Shown here one piece after another: positions 1 to 7,359 of a stretch of 37,508 nt of DNA. Both the position numbers and the translations under genes were made by a program. The stretch lies in contig JAUWBD010000026.1 of the NCBI GenBank assembly GCA_030605125.1, positions 1-37,508 of the forward strand. Reading direction: 5' to 3'. How positions within the stretch are numbered: position 1 is the first letter of the stretch; each line of letters begins with the position of its first letter. The notes beneath the pieces are model-generated. The model worked only from the letters and a program-made list of their open reading frames with translations. It searched no databases and was not told the origin of the DNA. This DNA comes from Verrucomicrobiota bacterium. Its GTDB lineage: Bacteria; Verrucomicrobiota; Verrucomicrobiia; Opitutales; Opitutaceae.

Positions 1-327
1 GCCGGCGGGGGCGGTCCAGGCGAGTTCGGGGCCGCTGGCGGTGTTGACGGGGGTGTTGCGCATCATCGCGTCGGCGTCGGCCCCGCCGGCGAGGGTGGGG
101 TGGCCGGGCGGGAGCTGCGCCATGTCGCCGGCGGCGCCTGCACCGGAAAGCGTCGGGTGGCCGGGCGGAAGCTGCGGGGTCCCGCCCGGAGCCGGGGCGG
201 TCGCGGGGGCGCTTTCCTGAACAGGCGGCTTTCTCACCGTGTAAGTGCGTGGTTCCTCGCGTTGGCAGGCGGAAAGGATCAGGGAGCCGAGGAGAACGAG
301 GACGACGGAAACGGAGGGGCTGCGCAT
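1..327 (-). CDS. Lipoprotein with repeated LPPGHPTL motif (3' end outside window)
   Basis: This leftward gene starts at ATG 325-327 and is open to the window edge, showing 109 residues; its C-terminus is missing. It begins with a signal peptide ending in a lipobox, LILSAC, with Cys21 as the probable lipidated residue. A Pro/Ala-rich linker follows, then two copies of QLPPGHPTL at residues 52-60 and 71-79, separated by a short Gly/Ala spacer. A more ordinary stretch (ELAWTAPAG) follows and looks like the start of a folded domain. I do not recognise a named family or assign a function; an envelope-anchored location is inferred from the lipobox. It is divergent from the pxp genes across about 120 bp, so the two probably have separate promoters there. 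The coding call is supported by the signal peptide and the repeat being in the same frame. Confidence 0.72.
   Translation of the reverse strand, partial: MRSPSVSVVLVLLGSLILSACQREEPRTYTVRKPPVQESAPATAPAPGGTPQLPPGHPTLSGAGAAGDMAQLPPGHPTLAGGADADAMMRNTPVNTASGPELAWTAPAG
91..174 (-). repeat. Two in-frame copies of the QLPPGHPTL-coding unit
   Basis: Two 27-bp units (91-117 and 148-174) encode the same nine residues within the lipoprotein at the left edge. On the + strand both read as near-identical gtggccgggcgg-agctgcg blocks. They sit in the linker just after the lipidation site. More copies may lie beyond residue 109, but the visible sequence after the second copy no longer shows the motif. Confidence 0.6.
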
Positions 328-439
328 GGTGAAAACAGGAAAAACGGGAAGGTGTCGTCGGAGACCCCGCCGAGAGCAACCCATTCCGGCCGATTATGAA
401 CAAGGGTCCGGCCTGTAATGAGACTGTCATGCTTGTGCC

Positions 440-444
440 GGAGG
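440..444 (+). promoter_or_regulatory. Ribosome binding site of pxpBC
   Basis: GGAGG six bases before ATG 451. It is one of the few good Shine-Dalgarno matches in this window and decides between the three in-frame starts at 418, 451 and 469. Confidence 0.6.
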
Positions 445-450
445 ATGCGC

Positions 451-2190
451 ATGAGCAGGTTGCGGATCATGGATCTGCACACGATGGGAGACACGGCGTA
501 TTTGGTGAGCTTTCCCGGTGAGCCGGACGCCGCGTTGCTTGCGAAAGTGCGGGCCCTCGCCGCGGCGCTCGCCGCCGACCGCTTGGAGGGCGTCACGGAA
601 ATCGTGCCCGCCTACGGAAGCGTGGGCGTGATCTACGAGCCCGAGCGGGTGCGGACTTCGCACGGCGAGCTGCCTTGGCGCGTGGTGGGCGAGTGGTTGG
701 AGCGGCACCTTTCCGGCAAGGGCGCGGGGGCGCCGCGCGCGGCGCGAAAGCCGCGGGAGCACATCGTGCCGACGGTTTACGGCGGCGAGCACGGGCCGGA
801 CCTCGAGGTGGTGGCGAAGCACGCCAAACTCGACTCGGCGGAGGTGGTCAAACTGCACGCGGGCGCGATCTATCACGTGGCGGCGATCGGGTTTAGCCCG
901 GGCTTTCCCTACCTCGTCGGATTGCCCCCGAAGCTCGCGACTCCGCGCCGGGCGACGCCGCGGCTGCGCGTGCCGGCCGGCGCGGTGGGGATCGGCGGGG
1001 CGCAAACCGGGATCTATCCGCGCGAGTCGCCGGGTGGATGGCAGGTGATCGGTCGCACCGGGCTGGAGTTGTTTGATCCCGGGCGCACGGAGGGCCCGGC
1101 GCTTTTCGCGGCGGGGGATCGGGTGCTGTTTCGGGCGGTGGAAAAACTGGAGCCGGCGTCGGCGCGCGACGAGGCCCCGGCCCGGGCCGTGGAGGGCGAG
1201 GCCGCGGTCCGCCCGCGGGCGGCGGAGCCGAGCGTGGAGATCGTGAAACCGGGCACGCTGACGACGGTGCAGGACATGGGGCGCCGGGGCTTCGCCGCGC
1301 TCGGGGTCGGGCTCGGCGGCGCGCTCGATCCGTGGGCGGCGGCGGTGGCGAACCTCGCGGTGGGCAACCCGCCCGAGGCGCCGCTGCTCGAGTGCACCTA
1401 CGTGGGGCCGGTGTTGCGCTTTTCCCACGCGACCGTGATCGCGGCGGTGGGCGCGGAGACGCCGGCGCTGCCCGCGGGGCGGCCGGTTGCGGTGCGCGCG
1501 GGCGAGGTGGTGGATTGCTCGGCGCTCACGCGGGGGGCGCGGCTCTACATCGCGGTGGCCGGCGGCCTGCGCGTGCCGCGGGTGCTGGGCGGCGCGGGCA
1601 CGGCGGTGGGGGCGCGCTTCGGCGGTTTCGCCGGGCGCCCGCTCGCGGTGGGGGATCGTGTGGCGCATGGGCCGGGACTCGCCGAGGTGGCCGGGGTGGG
1701 GGCGAAGTGGCGCCTCGCCGCGCCGGTGCCCGCGCCCACGCGCAAGGAGACGGTCGAGGTGCGGCTGGTGCCGGGGCTGGACTGGGCCCGGATATTTAAA
1801 CGCTTCGGCCCGGGCGGCGGGGGGCGCGCGGTGGAGTCCCGCAGCTTTCAGCTCAGCGCGAAGTCCGACCGCATGGGGCTGCGTCTCGCCGGCGAGCCCT
1901 TCGTGTTGCCCGGCGGCGCGGCCGAGCAGGTCTCGCGTCCGGTGGTGCCGGGCACGGTGCAACTGCCTCCCGACGGCCAGCCGATCATCTTGATGGCGGA
2001 AGGGCAGACCGTCGGCGGTTACCCGCAGCTCGGCCAGATCGCGTCGGTGGATTTGCCGCGGCTGGCGCAGGCGCGGCCGGGGGCGGAGATCGTTTTCAAG
2101 CTCAGCGACGTCTCCGCCGCGCAACAGGCGCGCCTGCGGGTGGCCGCGGATTTGAACAAGCTGCGCGTCGGGCTGGCGATGTGGCGGTGA
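451..2190 (+). CDS. pxpBC: 5-oxoprolinase, fused subunits PxpB-PxpC (KipI-KipA type)
   Basis: This gene encodes the ATP-dependent 5-oxoprolinase subunits B and C in one 579-residue polypeptide. With PxpA they open 5-oxo-L-proline to L-glutamate in the cytoplasm. The PxpB part (about residues 1-225) carries GFSPGFPYL and the following conserved PAGAVGIGG and YPRESPGGW stretches. After an Ala/Pro/Glu-rich linker (about 235-265) the PxpC part shows VQDMGRRGFAALGV, GGALDPWA and KSDRMGLRL, all typical of that biotin-carboxylase-associated-like fold. In many bacteria the two subunits are separate genes; here they are fused. The start at 451 is chosen because GGAGG lies at 440-444, six bases upstream. 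In-frame ATGs also exist at 418 and 469, and the family often begins close to the 469 site. pxpA follows within three bases. Confidence 0.9.
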   Translation: MSRLRIMDLHTMGDTAYLVSFPGEPDAALLAKVRALAAALAADRLEGVTEIVPAYGSVGVIYEPERVRTSHGELPWRVVGEWLERHLSGKGAGAPRAARKPREHIVPTVYGGEHGPDLEVVAKHAKLDSAEVVKLHAGAIYHVAAIGFSPGFPYLVGLPPKLATPRRATPRLRVPAGAVGIGGAQTGIYPRESPGGWQVIGRTGLELFDPGRTEGPALFAAGDRVLFRAVEKLEPASARDEAPARAVEGEAAVRPRAAEPSVEIVKPGTLTTVQDMGRRGFAALGVGLGGALDPWAAAVANLAVGNPPEAPLLECTYVGPVLRFSHATVIAAVGAETPALPAGRPVAVRAGEVVDCSALTRGARLYIAVAGGLRVPRVLGGAGTAVGARFGGFAGRPLAVGDRVAHGPGLAEVAGVGAKWRLAAPVPAPTRKETVEVRLVPGLDWARIFKRFGPGGGGRAVESRSFQLSAKSDRMGLRLAGEPFVLPGGAAEQVSRPVVPGTVQLPPDGQPIILMAEGQTVGGYPQLGQIASVDLPRLAQARPGAEIVFKLSDVSAAQQARLRVAADLNKLRVGLAMWR

Positions 2191-2192
2191 CC

Positions 2193-2921
2193 ATGGGCGG
2201 CGCATCGGCAGTCTCGATCGACCTCAACGCCGATCTCGGCGAGGGCGGCGCGCAGGACGAGGCGCTGTTCGCGGCCGGCATCAGCTCGGCCAACATCGCC
2301 TGCGGCGCGCACGCGGGCGACGCCGCGACGATGGCGGCGGCCTGCGCGCTCGCGGCGCGGCATGGCGTGGCGATCGGGGCGCACCCGGGCTTCGCGGATC
2401 GCGAGGGCTTCGGCCGGCGCGAGCGGCTTCTTGGATTGGCGGAGCTGGGCTTGCTGCTCGCCGAGCAGATCCACGCGCTGCGCCGGCACGCCGATGCGGC
2501 CGGCCTGCCGATTCGCCACGTGAAGCCGCACGGCGCGCTCTACCATTTTCTGAATCGAGAGCGGGAGCATGCCTTGCTCTTCGCGGGATCGCTGCGGTCG
2601 CTCACGCCGGGCGCGGCGATCTTCGGGCCGCCGGAGGGCGCCTTGCGCGAGGCGGCGGAGGCGGCGGGGCTGCCCTTCGTGGCGGAGGGCTTCATCGACC
2701 GCGGCTACCGCGCCGACGGCACGTTGGCGCCGCGCGGCGAGCCGGGGGCGGTGTTGCACGACGAGAAGGCCGTGGTGGCCCAGGCGCTTGCGCTCGCGCG
2801 GGGCGGGCGCGTGGGCACGCTGTGCGTGCACGGCGACGGCCCGGGGGCGACGCGTCTGTTGCGGGCGGCGCGGGCGGCCTTGGCCGAGGCCGGGTTCAGG
2901 ATCGCGGCGCCGGGGGCGTGA
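2193..2921 (+). CDS. pxpA: 5-oxoprolinase subunit PxpA (LamB/YcsF family)
   Basis: This 242-residue cytoplasmic protein is the third 5-oxoprolinase component. It has the family landmarks IDLNADLGEG near the N-terminus, ANIACGAHAGD, GAHPGFADREGFGRR and HVKPHGALYH, and it ends with the usual HGDGPGA region. The length matches the family (about 245-255 residues). ATG 2193 lies three bases after the pxpBC stop; a GTG at 2181 inside pxpBC would add four residues. The near-overlap indicates translational coupling and a stoichiometric complex. Its 3' end overlaps the convergent lgt gene by 26 bp, so the two transcripts are complementary at their ends. Confidence 0.92.
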   Translation: MGGASAVSIDLNADLGEGGAQDEALFAAGISSANIACGAHAGDAATMAAACALAARHGVAIGAHPGFADREGFGRRERLLGLAELGLLLAEQIHALRRHADAAGLPIRHVKPHGALYHFLNREREHALLFAGSLRSLTPGAAIFGPPEGALREAAEAAGLPFVAEGFIDRGYRADGTLAPRGEPGAVLHDEKAVVAQALALARGGRVGTLCVHGDGPGATRLLRAARAALAEAGFRIAAPGA

Positions 2922-3756
2922 GCGGGGCGGGCGCGGCGAGCGGGCGGGAAGGCGCGAGCAGCAGCGCGACGCCGCCGAGCACGAGGAAGATCGAGTAAAA
3001 GGTGCCGCGGCTGAGGCCGAGGATCAGGCCGGCGTCGGGTTCGCGGAAGATTTCCGTGATCGAGCGGACGATCGCGTAGGCGATCAGGAAGACTCCGGAG
3101 ATGCGTCCGGGCGCGCGGGAGAGCCAGTCGGTGCGGGCGGCGAGGGTTTGCAGGAGCGCGAGCAGGAGCAGGCCTTCGAGCGCGGCGGCGTAGAGCTGCG
3201 AGGGGTGCCGGGCGGGTATGAGCTCCACGGGCGTGCCGGGCACGGCGCTGGCGGGGAAGACGACGGCCCAGGGGGCGTCGCTGATCTTTCCCCAGAGCTC
3301 GCCGTTGATGAAGTTGGCCAGGCGGCCGAAGAAAAGTCCCGCGGGCGCGGCGGTGACGACGAGGTCGCCGAGGTGCCGCCACGAGACGCGGAAGGCGCGA
3401 CCGCACCACCAGAGCGCGACGGCGACGCCGAGAAAGCCGCCGTGGCTGGCCATGCCGCCGTCCCAGACGCGGAGGATCTCGAGCGGTTCGCGCCAGAGCG
3501 TGGCGGGTTGATAAAAAAGGAAGTAGCCGAGGCGTCCGCCGACGAGCACGCCGACCACGAGCGCCGTCATGAGATCTCCGATACGCTCGTTGCTGAGCGG
3601 GGTGCGCCCGCGGCGCACGTGGACGGTGAGCAGCCACCAGGCGGCGGCGAAACCGGCGAGGTAGGCGAGGCCGTAGTAGCGGATGCCGAAACTCTCGCCG
3701 AAGCGGATCAGGAACGGGCTCAGATCGTGGACCCAGTGGGCGAGGGGAGGCGTCAT
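2896..3756 (-). CDS. lgt: Prolipoprotein diacylglyceryl transferase Lgt
   Basis: Lgt is an inner-membrane enzyme that moves a diacylglyceryl group from phosphatidylglycerol to the lipobox cysteine, the first step of lipoprotein maturation. The 286-residue protein has about seven hydrophobic segments, the Lgt signature GRLANFINGELWG, the HGGFLG motif with its essential His, and the late RSITEIFREPD motif. The start ATG 3754-3756 overlaps the stop of the upstream CNNM gene as ATGA, so translation is probably coupled. Several lipoproteins in this window (near 1, 5031 and 7360) would be its substrates. The C-terminus is Pro/Ala-rich. The 3' end overlaps pxpA. Confidence 0.95.
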   Translation of the reverse strand: MTPPLAHWVHDLSPFLIRFGESFGIRYYGLAYLAGFAAAWWLLTVHVRRGRTPLSNERIGDLMTALVVGVLVGGRLGYFLFYQPATLWREPLEILRVWDGGMASHGGFLGVAVALWWCGRAFRVSWRHLGDLVVTAAPAGLFFGRLANFINGELWGKISDAPWAVVFPASAVPGTPVELIPARHPSQLYAAALEGLLLLALLQTLAARTDWLSRAPGRISGVFLIAYAIVRSITEIFREPDAGLILGLSRGTFYSIFLVLGGVALLLAPSRPLAAPAPLTPPAPRS

Positions 3757-4898
3757 GCGGCGGGGGGCGGCGGGGGCGCGGGCGGGATGGCGGGGCCGGG
3801 CGAGGGCGCGGCGGGGCCGGTGGTGGCGGAGGAGGTGGCCGGGGGAAGCGGGAAGGCCGGCCGGGTGAGGCCGCCGCGTGGACGCGAGGCCACGCGCACG
3901 CGGGCGAGCTCGCGCATGTCCACGGCGACGTCGTCCTTCTCGAAGATCTCGCGGCCGAGCAGGGTTTCCATGACGTCCTCGAGGCTGAGCACGCCGGAAG
4001 TGCTGCCGAACTCGTCGATCACGATGAGCAGGCGCTGGTGGGTCTCCAGGAAGAGGCGGAGGGCCTCGGCGGCGGTCACCGTCTCCGGAATGAAGTGTGC
4101 CGGTTGCATGTGCTTCAGGACGAGGTCGGCGTCCTGGTCGTTGGCCTTGGCCTTGAGCAGATCGCGGCGGCGCACGAGGCCGACGATGTCGTCGAGGTTG
4201 CGCCCATAGACGGGCATGCGGCCGAAGGAGACGTTGGGCGACTCGCGAAACACGTCCGCGATGGTGGCGCTCTGCCGCACGGCGCCGATGACGTTGCGCG
4301 GCGTCATGATCGAGCTCACCCGCACCTCGTCGAGGCGCAGGGCGTTGGAGATGATGTCGGACTCGTTTTGGCTCAGCTCGCCGTGGCGCGCGCCGCGCTC
4401 CGCGAGGAGGCGGATCTCCTCCCACGACTCCGGATCGCGGGCGGGCGTGCCGACGACCATGCGCACGATGCGTCCGCAGAGGTAGGTGATCGGCCGGAGC
4501 AGCCGCACCACGAGGGCGAGCGGGTAAACCATCGTCGGCTGGAGCGAGCGGCGGTGCACGACGCCGAGGTTCTTCGGGATGACCTCGGAAAACACCAGGA
4601 TCGCGATGGTCATGCCCGCCGAGACGAAGCCGAGCGCGGCGCTGCCGTAGAGCCGGGTGGCGAGGCCGCCCACGGTCACCGAGCCGAGGGTGTTGGCGAT
4701 GGTGTTGAGCGTGAGGATGCCCGAGCTCGTTTCCTCCAGCCCGTTTTTCAGCTTCTCGAGCAGGAGGCCGCGTTTCGGGTGCTGCTTTTTCAGCCCCTCG
4801 ATCTCGCCCACCGTGGTGCTCAGGATCATGGCCTCCCAGAGCGAACACACGAAGGAGGCCGCGCAGGTGAGGAAGATCGCGAGAAGCAGGGCGGTCAT
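3753..4898 (-). CDS. CNNM transmembrane / CBS-pair protein (hemolysin-like), no CorC domain
   Basis: This 381-residue membrane protein of the CNNM/HlyC-CorC superfamily may transport or sense divalent cations such as Mg2+; that role is family knowledge and not proven for this branch. Residues 1-150 form the CNNM transmembrane domain, with FSEVIPKNLG at about 103-112. Two CBS domains follow at about 199-255 (starting IMTPRNVIG) and 262-318 (ending near VLSLEDVMETLLGREI). The C-terminal CorC_HlyC domain usual in longer relatives is absent; instead there is a Pro/Ala-rich tail from about 345. It is the first gene of a two-gene unit with lgt (ATGA overlap), divergent from the PEGA lipoprotein gene. 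Confidence 0.88.
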   Translation of the reverse strand: MTALLLAIFLTCAASFVCSLWEAMILSTTVGEIEGLKKQHPKRGLLLEKLKNGLEETSSGILTLNTIANTLGSVTVGGLATRLYGSAALGFVSAGMTIAILVFSEVIPKNLGVVHRRSLQPTMVYPLALVVRLLRPITYLCGRIVRMVVGTPARDPESWEEIRLLAERGARHGELSQNESDIISNALRLDEVRVSSIMTPRNVIGAVRQSATIADVFRESPNVSFGRMPVYGRNLDDIVGLVRRRDLLKAKANDQDADLVLKHMQPAHFIPETVTAAEALRLFLETHQRLLIVIDEFGSTSGVLSLEDVMETLLGREIFEKDDVAVDMRELARVRVASRPRGGLTRPAFPLPPATSSATTGPAAPSPGPAIPPAPPPPPAA

Positions 4899-4974
4899 GG
4901 GCAGGACTGGCGAATGATCGTCCCCGGGCCGGCGGCCAATCTCAAAACCAAATGCGCAAGTTACGTCATTGCCC

Positions 4975-5003
4975 TTGACGGTGAAGACGCGCGCCGGAAG
5001 ATT
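4975..5003 (+). promoter_or_regulatory. Weak candidate promoter of the PEGA lipoprotein gene
   Basis: TTGACG at 4975-4980, a 17-bp spacer and AAGATT at 4998-5003, about 28 bp before the ATG at 5031. The -35 is good but the -10 is poor, so this is a tentative call from spacing alone. Confidence 0.28.
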
Positions 5004-5030
5004 TCGCGTTCTCCCCCTATTCGTTTGCGC

Positions 5031-5537
5031 ATGAAATTTCCCCTAATCACCGCGGCGCTTCTGGCCGGTTTCTCCCTCACCTTTTTGTCCGGTTGCGCCG
5101 TTCTCACCAAGGGCTCCAAGCAGACGGTGGTCGTGCGCTCCACGCCGGCCGGCGCCACCGCCAAGATCAACGGCGTCGAGGTGGGCGAAACGCCTTTCCG
5201 CGTGAAGCTCCGTCGCGACGAAGTCTTCCGTATCGACCTTGAAAAGAACGGCTTCGCGTCCGAGTCCGCGATCATCCTGCCGTCTTCGAGCAACTACGAC
5301 CAACGCTTCCTGCGCTGGGGCCTCGACTACGATCTCGGACGCGCCACCGATCTCGTTCCCGACGAGCTGTCGGTCGAGCTGACCCCGGCCCTCGGCGAAT
5401 TCACCAGCGCCGACCGCTTCGAGGAGATGAGCGCCCAGATCGTGCGCGCCGACGCGATGCTCGCCAGCGGCGAGCTCTCCACCGCCGATCACCGCTACCT
5501 CGTCTCCCGCATCGTCGAGACCTACCATCGCCGCTAA
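5031..5537 (+). CDS. PEGA-domain lipoprotein
   Basis: The 168-residue predicted lipoprotein has a signal peptide ending TFLSGC, with Cys22 the probable lipidated residue. A PEGA domain follows at about residues 33-75 (VVVRSTPAGATAKINGVEVG followed by TPF and the usual hydrophobic pattern). The rest is mostly hydrophilic, with a helical C-terminus (about 130-168) after a YDQRFLRWGLDYDLG stretch. PEGA domains are short beta folds common in surface-layer or envelope proteins; no enzymatic role is known. No good Shine-Dalgarno precedes the ATG. The gene stands alone: it is divergent from the CNNM gene and followed 25 bp after its stop by a strong terminator. Confidence 0.85.
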   Translation: MKFPLITAALLAGFSLTFLSGCAVLTKGSKQTVVVRSTPAGATAKINGVEVGETPFRVKLRRDEVFRIDLEKNGFASESAIILPSSSNYDQRFLRWGLDYDLGRATDLVPDELSVELTPALGEFTSADRFEEMSAQIVRADAMLASGELSTADHRYLVSRIVETYHRR

Positions 5538-5562
5538 TCGGCCCCGAAAGATCCTCTTCATG

Positions 5563-5592
5563 AAAGGCGCCCTTCGCCGGGGCGTCTTTTTT
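5563..5592 (+). terminator. Intrinsic terminator after the PEGA lipoprotein gene
   Basis: AAAGGCGCCC at 5563-5572 pairs over ten positions (one G-U) with GGGCGTCTTT at 5580-5589 across a 7-nt loop, running into a T tract ending at 5592. It separates the lipoprotein gene from gcvT. Confidence 0.85.
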
Positions 5593-5636
5593 GTTGCCCG
5601 TGTCGTTCGCCGCGGCGCCCCTATCGATTTGTTCCC

Positions 5637-6737
5637 ATGAGCGATTTGCAACGCACTCCTCTTCGTGACTTCCATGCCGCCCACGGCGCCCGCCTCGTGG
5701 ACTTCGCCGGCTGGGAGATGCCGGTCCAATACCGCTCGATCCTCGAGGAGCACAAGGTCGTGCGCCGCGCCGCCGGCCTGTTCGACGTGAGCCACATGGG
5801 CGAGGTGGACGTGCGCGGGCCGCAGGCGCTGGAGTATCTCGAGCACCTCGTCACCAACGAGGTCGCGAAGCTCCACCCCGGCCGCGTGCTCTACTCGCCG
5901 ATGTGCCGCGAGGACGGCGGCACGGTGGACGACCTGCTCGTCTATATGCGCGCGCCGCAGGATTATTTTCTCTGCATCAACGCCGGCAACATCGCCGCCG
6001 ACCTCGCCTGGATGCGCGCGCAGGCCGCCGCCTTCGACGTCACGGTGACCGATCGCAGCGCCGACTACGCGCTGCTCGCGATCCAGGGCCCGCGCGCCGC
6101 CGAGATCGTGCAATCGCTCACCGGCGCCAAGCTCGGCGCCGTCGGCTACTACCACTTTTGCGAGGGCACCGTGGCCGGCGTGCACTGCCTCGTCAGCCGC
6201 ACCGGCTACACCGGCGAGGATGGCTTCGAGCTCTACCACGCGCCTGGCGACGCCCTCGCCCTGGCCGAGGCCCTGCTCGCCGCCGGCCGCCCCCATGGTC
6301 TCGAGCTCGCCGGACTCGGCGCGCGCGACAGCCTCCGGCTCGAGGCCGGCTACCCGCTCTACGGCCACGAGCTCTCCGCCGAGATTTCGCCGCTCACCGC
6401 CGGTCTCGGCTGGACGGTCAAGCTCGGCAAGGCCCGCTCCTGCGTCGGCCATGCCGCGCTCCTGCGCGAAAAGACGGAGGGCGGCGCGCGCAAGGTCGTC
6501 TTCTTCCGCACCGGCGACCGCCGTATCGTCCGCGCGGATACGCCCGTGCTCGGCCCCTCCGGCGCCCCGGTCGGCCGCGTGCTGTCCGGCACGCTCTCGC
6601 CGATCCTCAACGAGGCCATCGGCTCCGCCCTCGTCGAGACGCCCGCCGCGGCCGGTCCGCTGTCGGTGGACATCCGCGGGACCTCCATCGCCCTCCTCCC
6701 GGTCAAGCCGCCCTTCGTGCCGCTCAAGCAGGGCTGA
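5637..6737 (+). CDS. gcvT: Glycine cleavage system T protein (aminomethyltransferase)
   Basis: GcvT transfers the methylene unit from aminomethyl-lipoyl GcvH to tetrahydrofolate, releasing ammonia, in the cytoplasm. At 366 residues it matches the usual length. Family features include the N-terminal region ending in FDVSHMGEVDVRGP, the SRTGYTGEDGFELY motif, the GLGARDSLRLEAGYPLYGHE motif and a C-terminal barrel with VGRVLSGTLSP. The start ATG 5637 has no Shine-Dalgarno (it follows TTGTTCCC). gcvH is 82 bp downstream and presumably cotranscribed. gcvP, often next in line, is not in this window. Confidence 0.96.
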   Translation: MSDLQRTPLRDFHAAHGARLVDFAGWEMPVQYRSILEEHKVVRRAAGLFDVSHMGEVDVRGPQALEYLEHLVTNEVAKLHPGRVLYSPMCREDGGTVDDLLVYMRAPQDYFLCINAGNIAADLAWMRAQAAAFDVTVTDRSADYALLAIQGPRAAEIVQSLTGAKLGAVGYYHFCEGTVAGVHCLVSRTGYTGEDGFELYHAPGDALALAEALLAAGRPHGLELAGLGARDSLRLEAGYPLYGHELSAEISPLTAGLGWTVKLGKARSCVGHAALLREKTEGGARKVVFFRTGDRRIVRADTPVLGPSGAPVGRVLSGTLSPILNEAIGSALVETPAAAGPLSVDIRGTSIALLPVKPPFVPLKQG

Positions 6738-6819
6738 GCCGGGCCCGGCACATCCGGCAAACAAAACCCTTCCCGCCCGCGCCGCTTCCCGCTCCGCTAG
6801 CGCCATCGACACCTTTCCC

Positions 6820-7200
6820 ATGAGCAACATTCCCGCCGAACTTCGCTACGCCAAGTCCCACGAGTGGCTCCAGGTCGCCGCCGACGGCACCGCCCTCGTA
6901 GGCATCACCGACTACGCCCAGTCCAGCCTCGGCGACATCACCTTCGTGCAGCTCCCCAAGCCCGGCGCCAGCCTCTCCGCCGGCGCCTCCTTCGGGGTCG
7001 TCGAATCCGTCAAGGCCGCCTCCGATCTCTACGCGCCCGCCGACTGCACGGTGCTCGAGGTCAACACCGCCCTCGACTCGGCGCCCGAGACCGTGAACCG
7101 CGACCCCTACGCCGAAGGCTGGATGCTCAAGGTGAAGCTCGCCGGCCCCGTGCCCGCCGAGCTCCTCGACGCCGACGCCTACGCTAAACACGTCGGCTGA
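6820..7200 (+). CDS. gcvH: Glycine cleavage system H protein
   Basis: GcvH is the lipoylated carrier that shuttles the aminomethyl group between GcvP, GcvT and the dihydrolipoyl dehydrogenase. The 126-residue protein has the family-typical length, with SHEWL near the N-terminus, VGITDYAQSSLGDI, and the lipoylation site ESVKAASD with Lys65. The C-terminal NRDPYAEGWMLKVKL segment is also typical. The start ATG 6820 follows CCTTTCCC, similar to the sequence before gcvT, and has no Shine-Dalgarno. The gene following it is an efflux adaptor rather than gcvP. Confidence 0.96.
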   Translation: MSNIPAELRYAKSHEWLQVAADGTALVGITDYAQSSLGDITFVQLPKPGASLSAGASFGVVESVKAASDLYAPADCTVLEVNTALDSAPETVNRDPYAEGWMLKVKLAGPVPAELLDADAYAKHVG

Positions 7201-7218
7201 TAAATCGCGCCGGTCGCC

Positions 7219-7242
7219 GCGGCGGGCGTAACCTCCCGCCGC
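7219..7242 (+). terminator. Possible terminator hairpin after gcvH
   Basis: GCGGCGGG (7219-7226) and CCCGCCGC (7235-7242) form an 8-bp stem with an 8-nt loop, 18 bp after the gcvH stop. No T tract follows directly (a TTTT occurs about 12 bases further on), so this is only a weak candidate. The rest of the 159-bp gap before the efflux adaptor shows no gene. Confidence 0.35.
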
Positions 7243-7359
7243 CGCCGCGCGTCTGTTTTCGCCACTCGCGCGAAGCGGGGCGGAGACCGATCCGCCGATG
7301 GAGTTTTTTCGGGGCGCAAGCTTGCGAAGCCCGGCCCTCCGCTGCCCAGTGGGCGCAGC

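Noticed and set aside
427-2205. Long open frame on the minus strand opposite the pxpBC fusion
   Set aside because: It is Arg/His/Pro-rich with no domain and lies fully antisense to a gene with strong family motifs; a GC-rich shadow.
5593-5636. Possible glycine riboswitch before gcvT
   Set aside because: Only about 45 bp lie between the terminator and the gcvT start, too short for a glycine aptamer.
6738-6749. GCCGGGCCCGGC palindrome directly after the gcvT stop
   Set aside because: No loop and no T tract; cannot form a normal terminator, and a GC-rich 12-bp palindrome is not surprising here.
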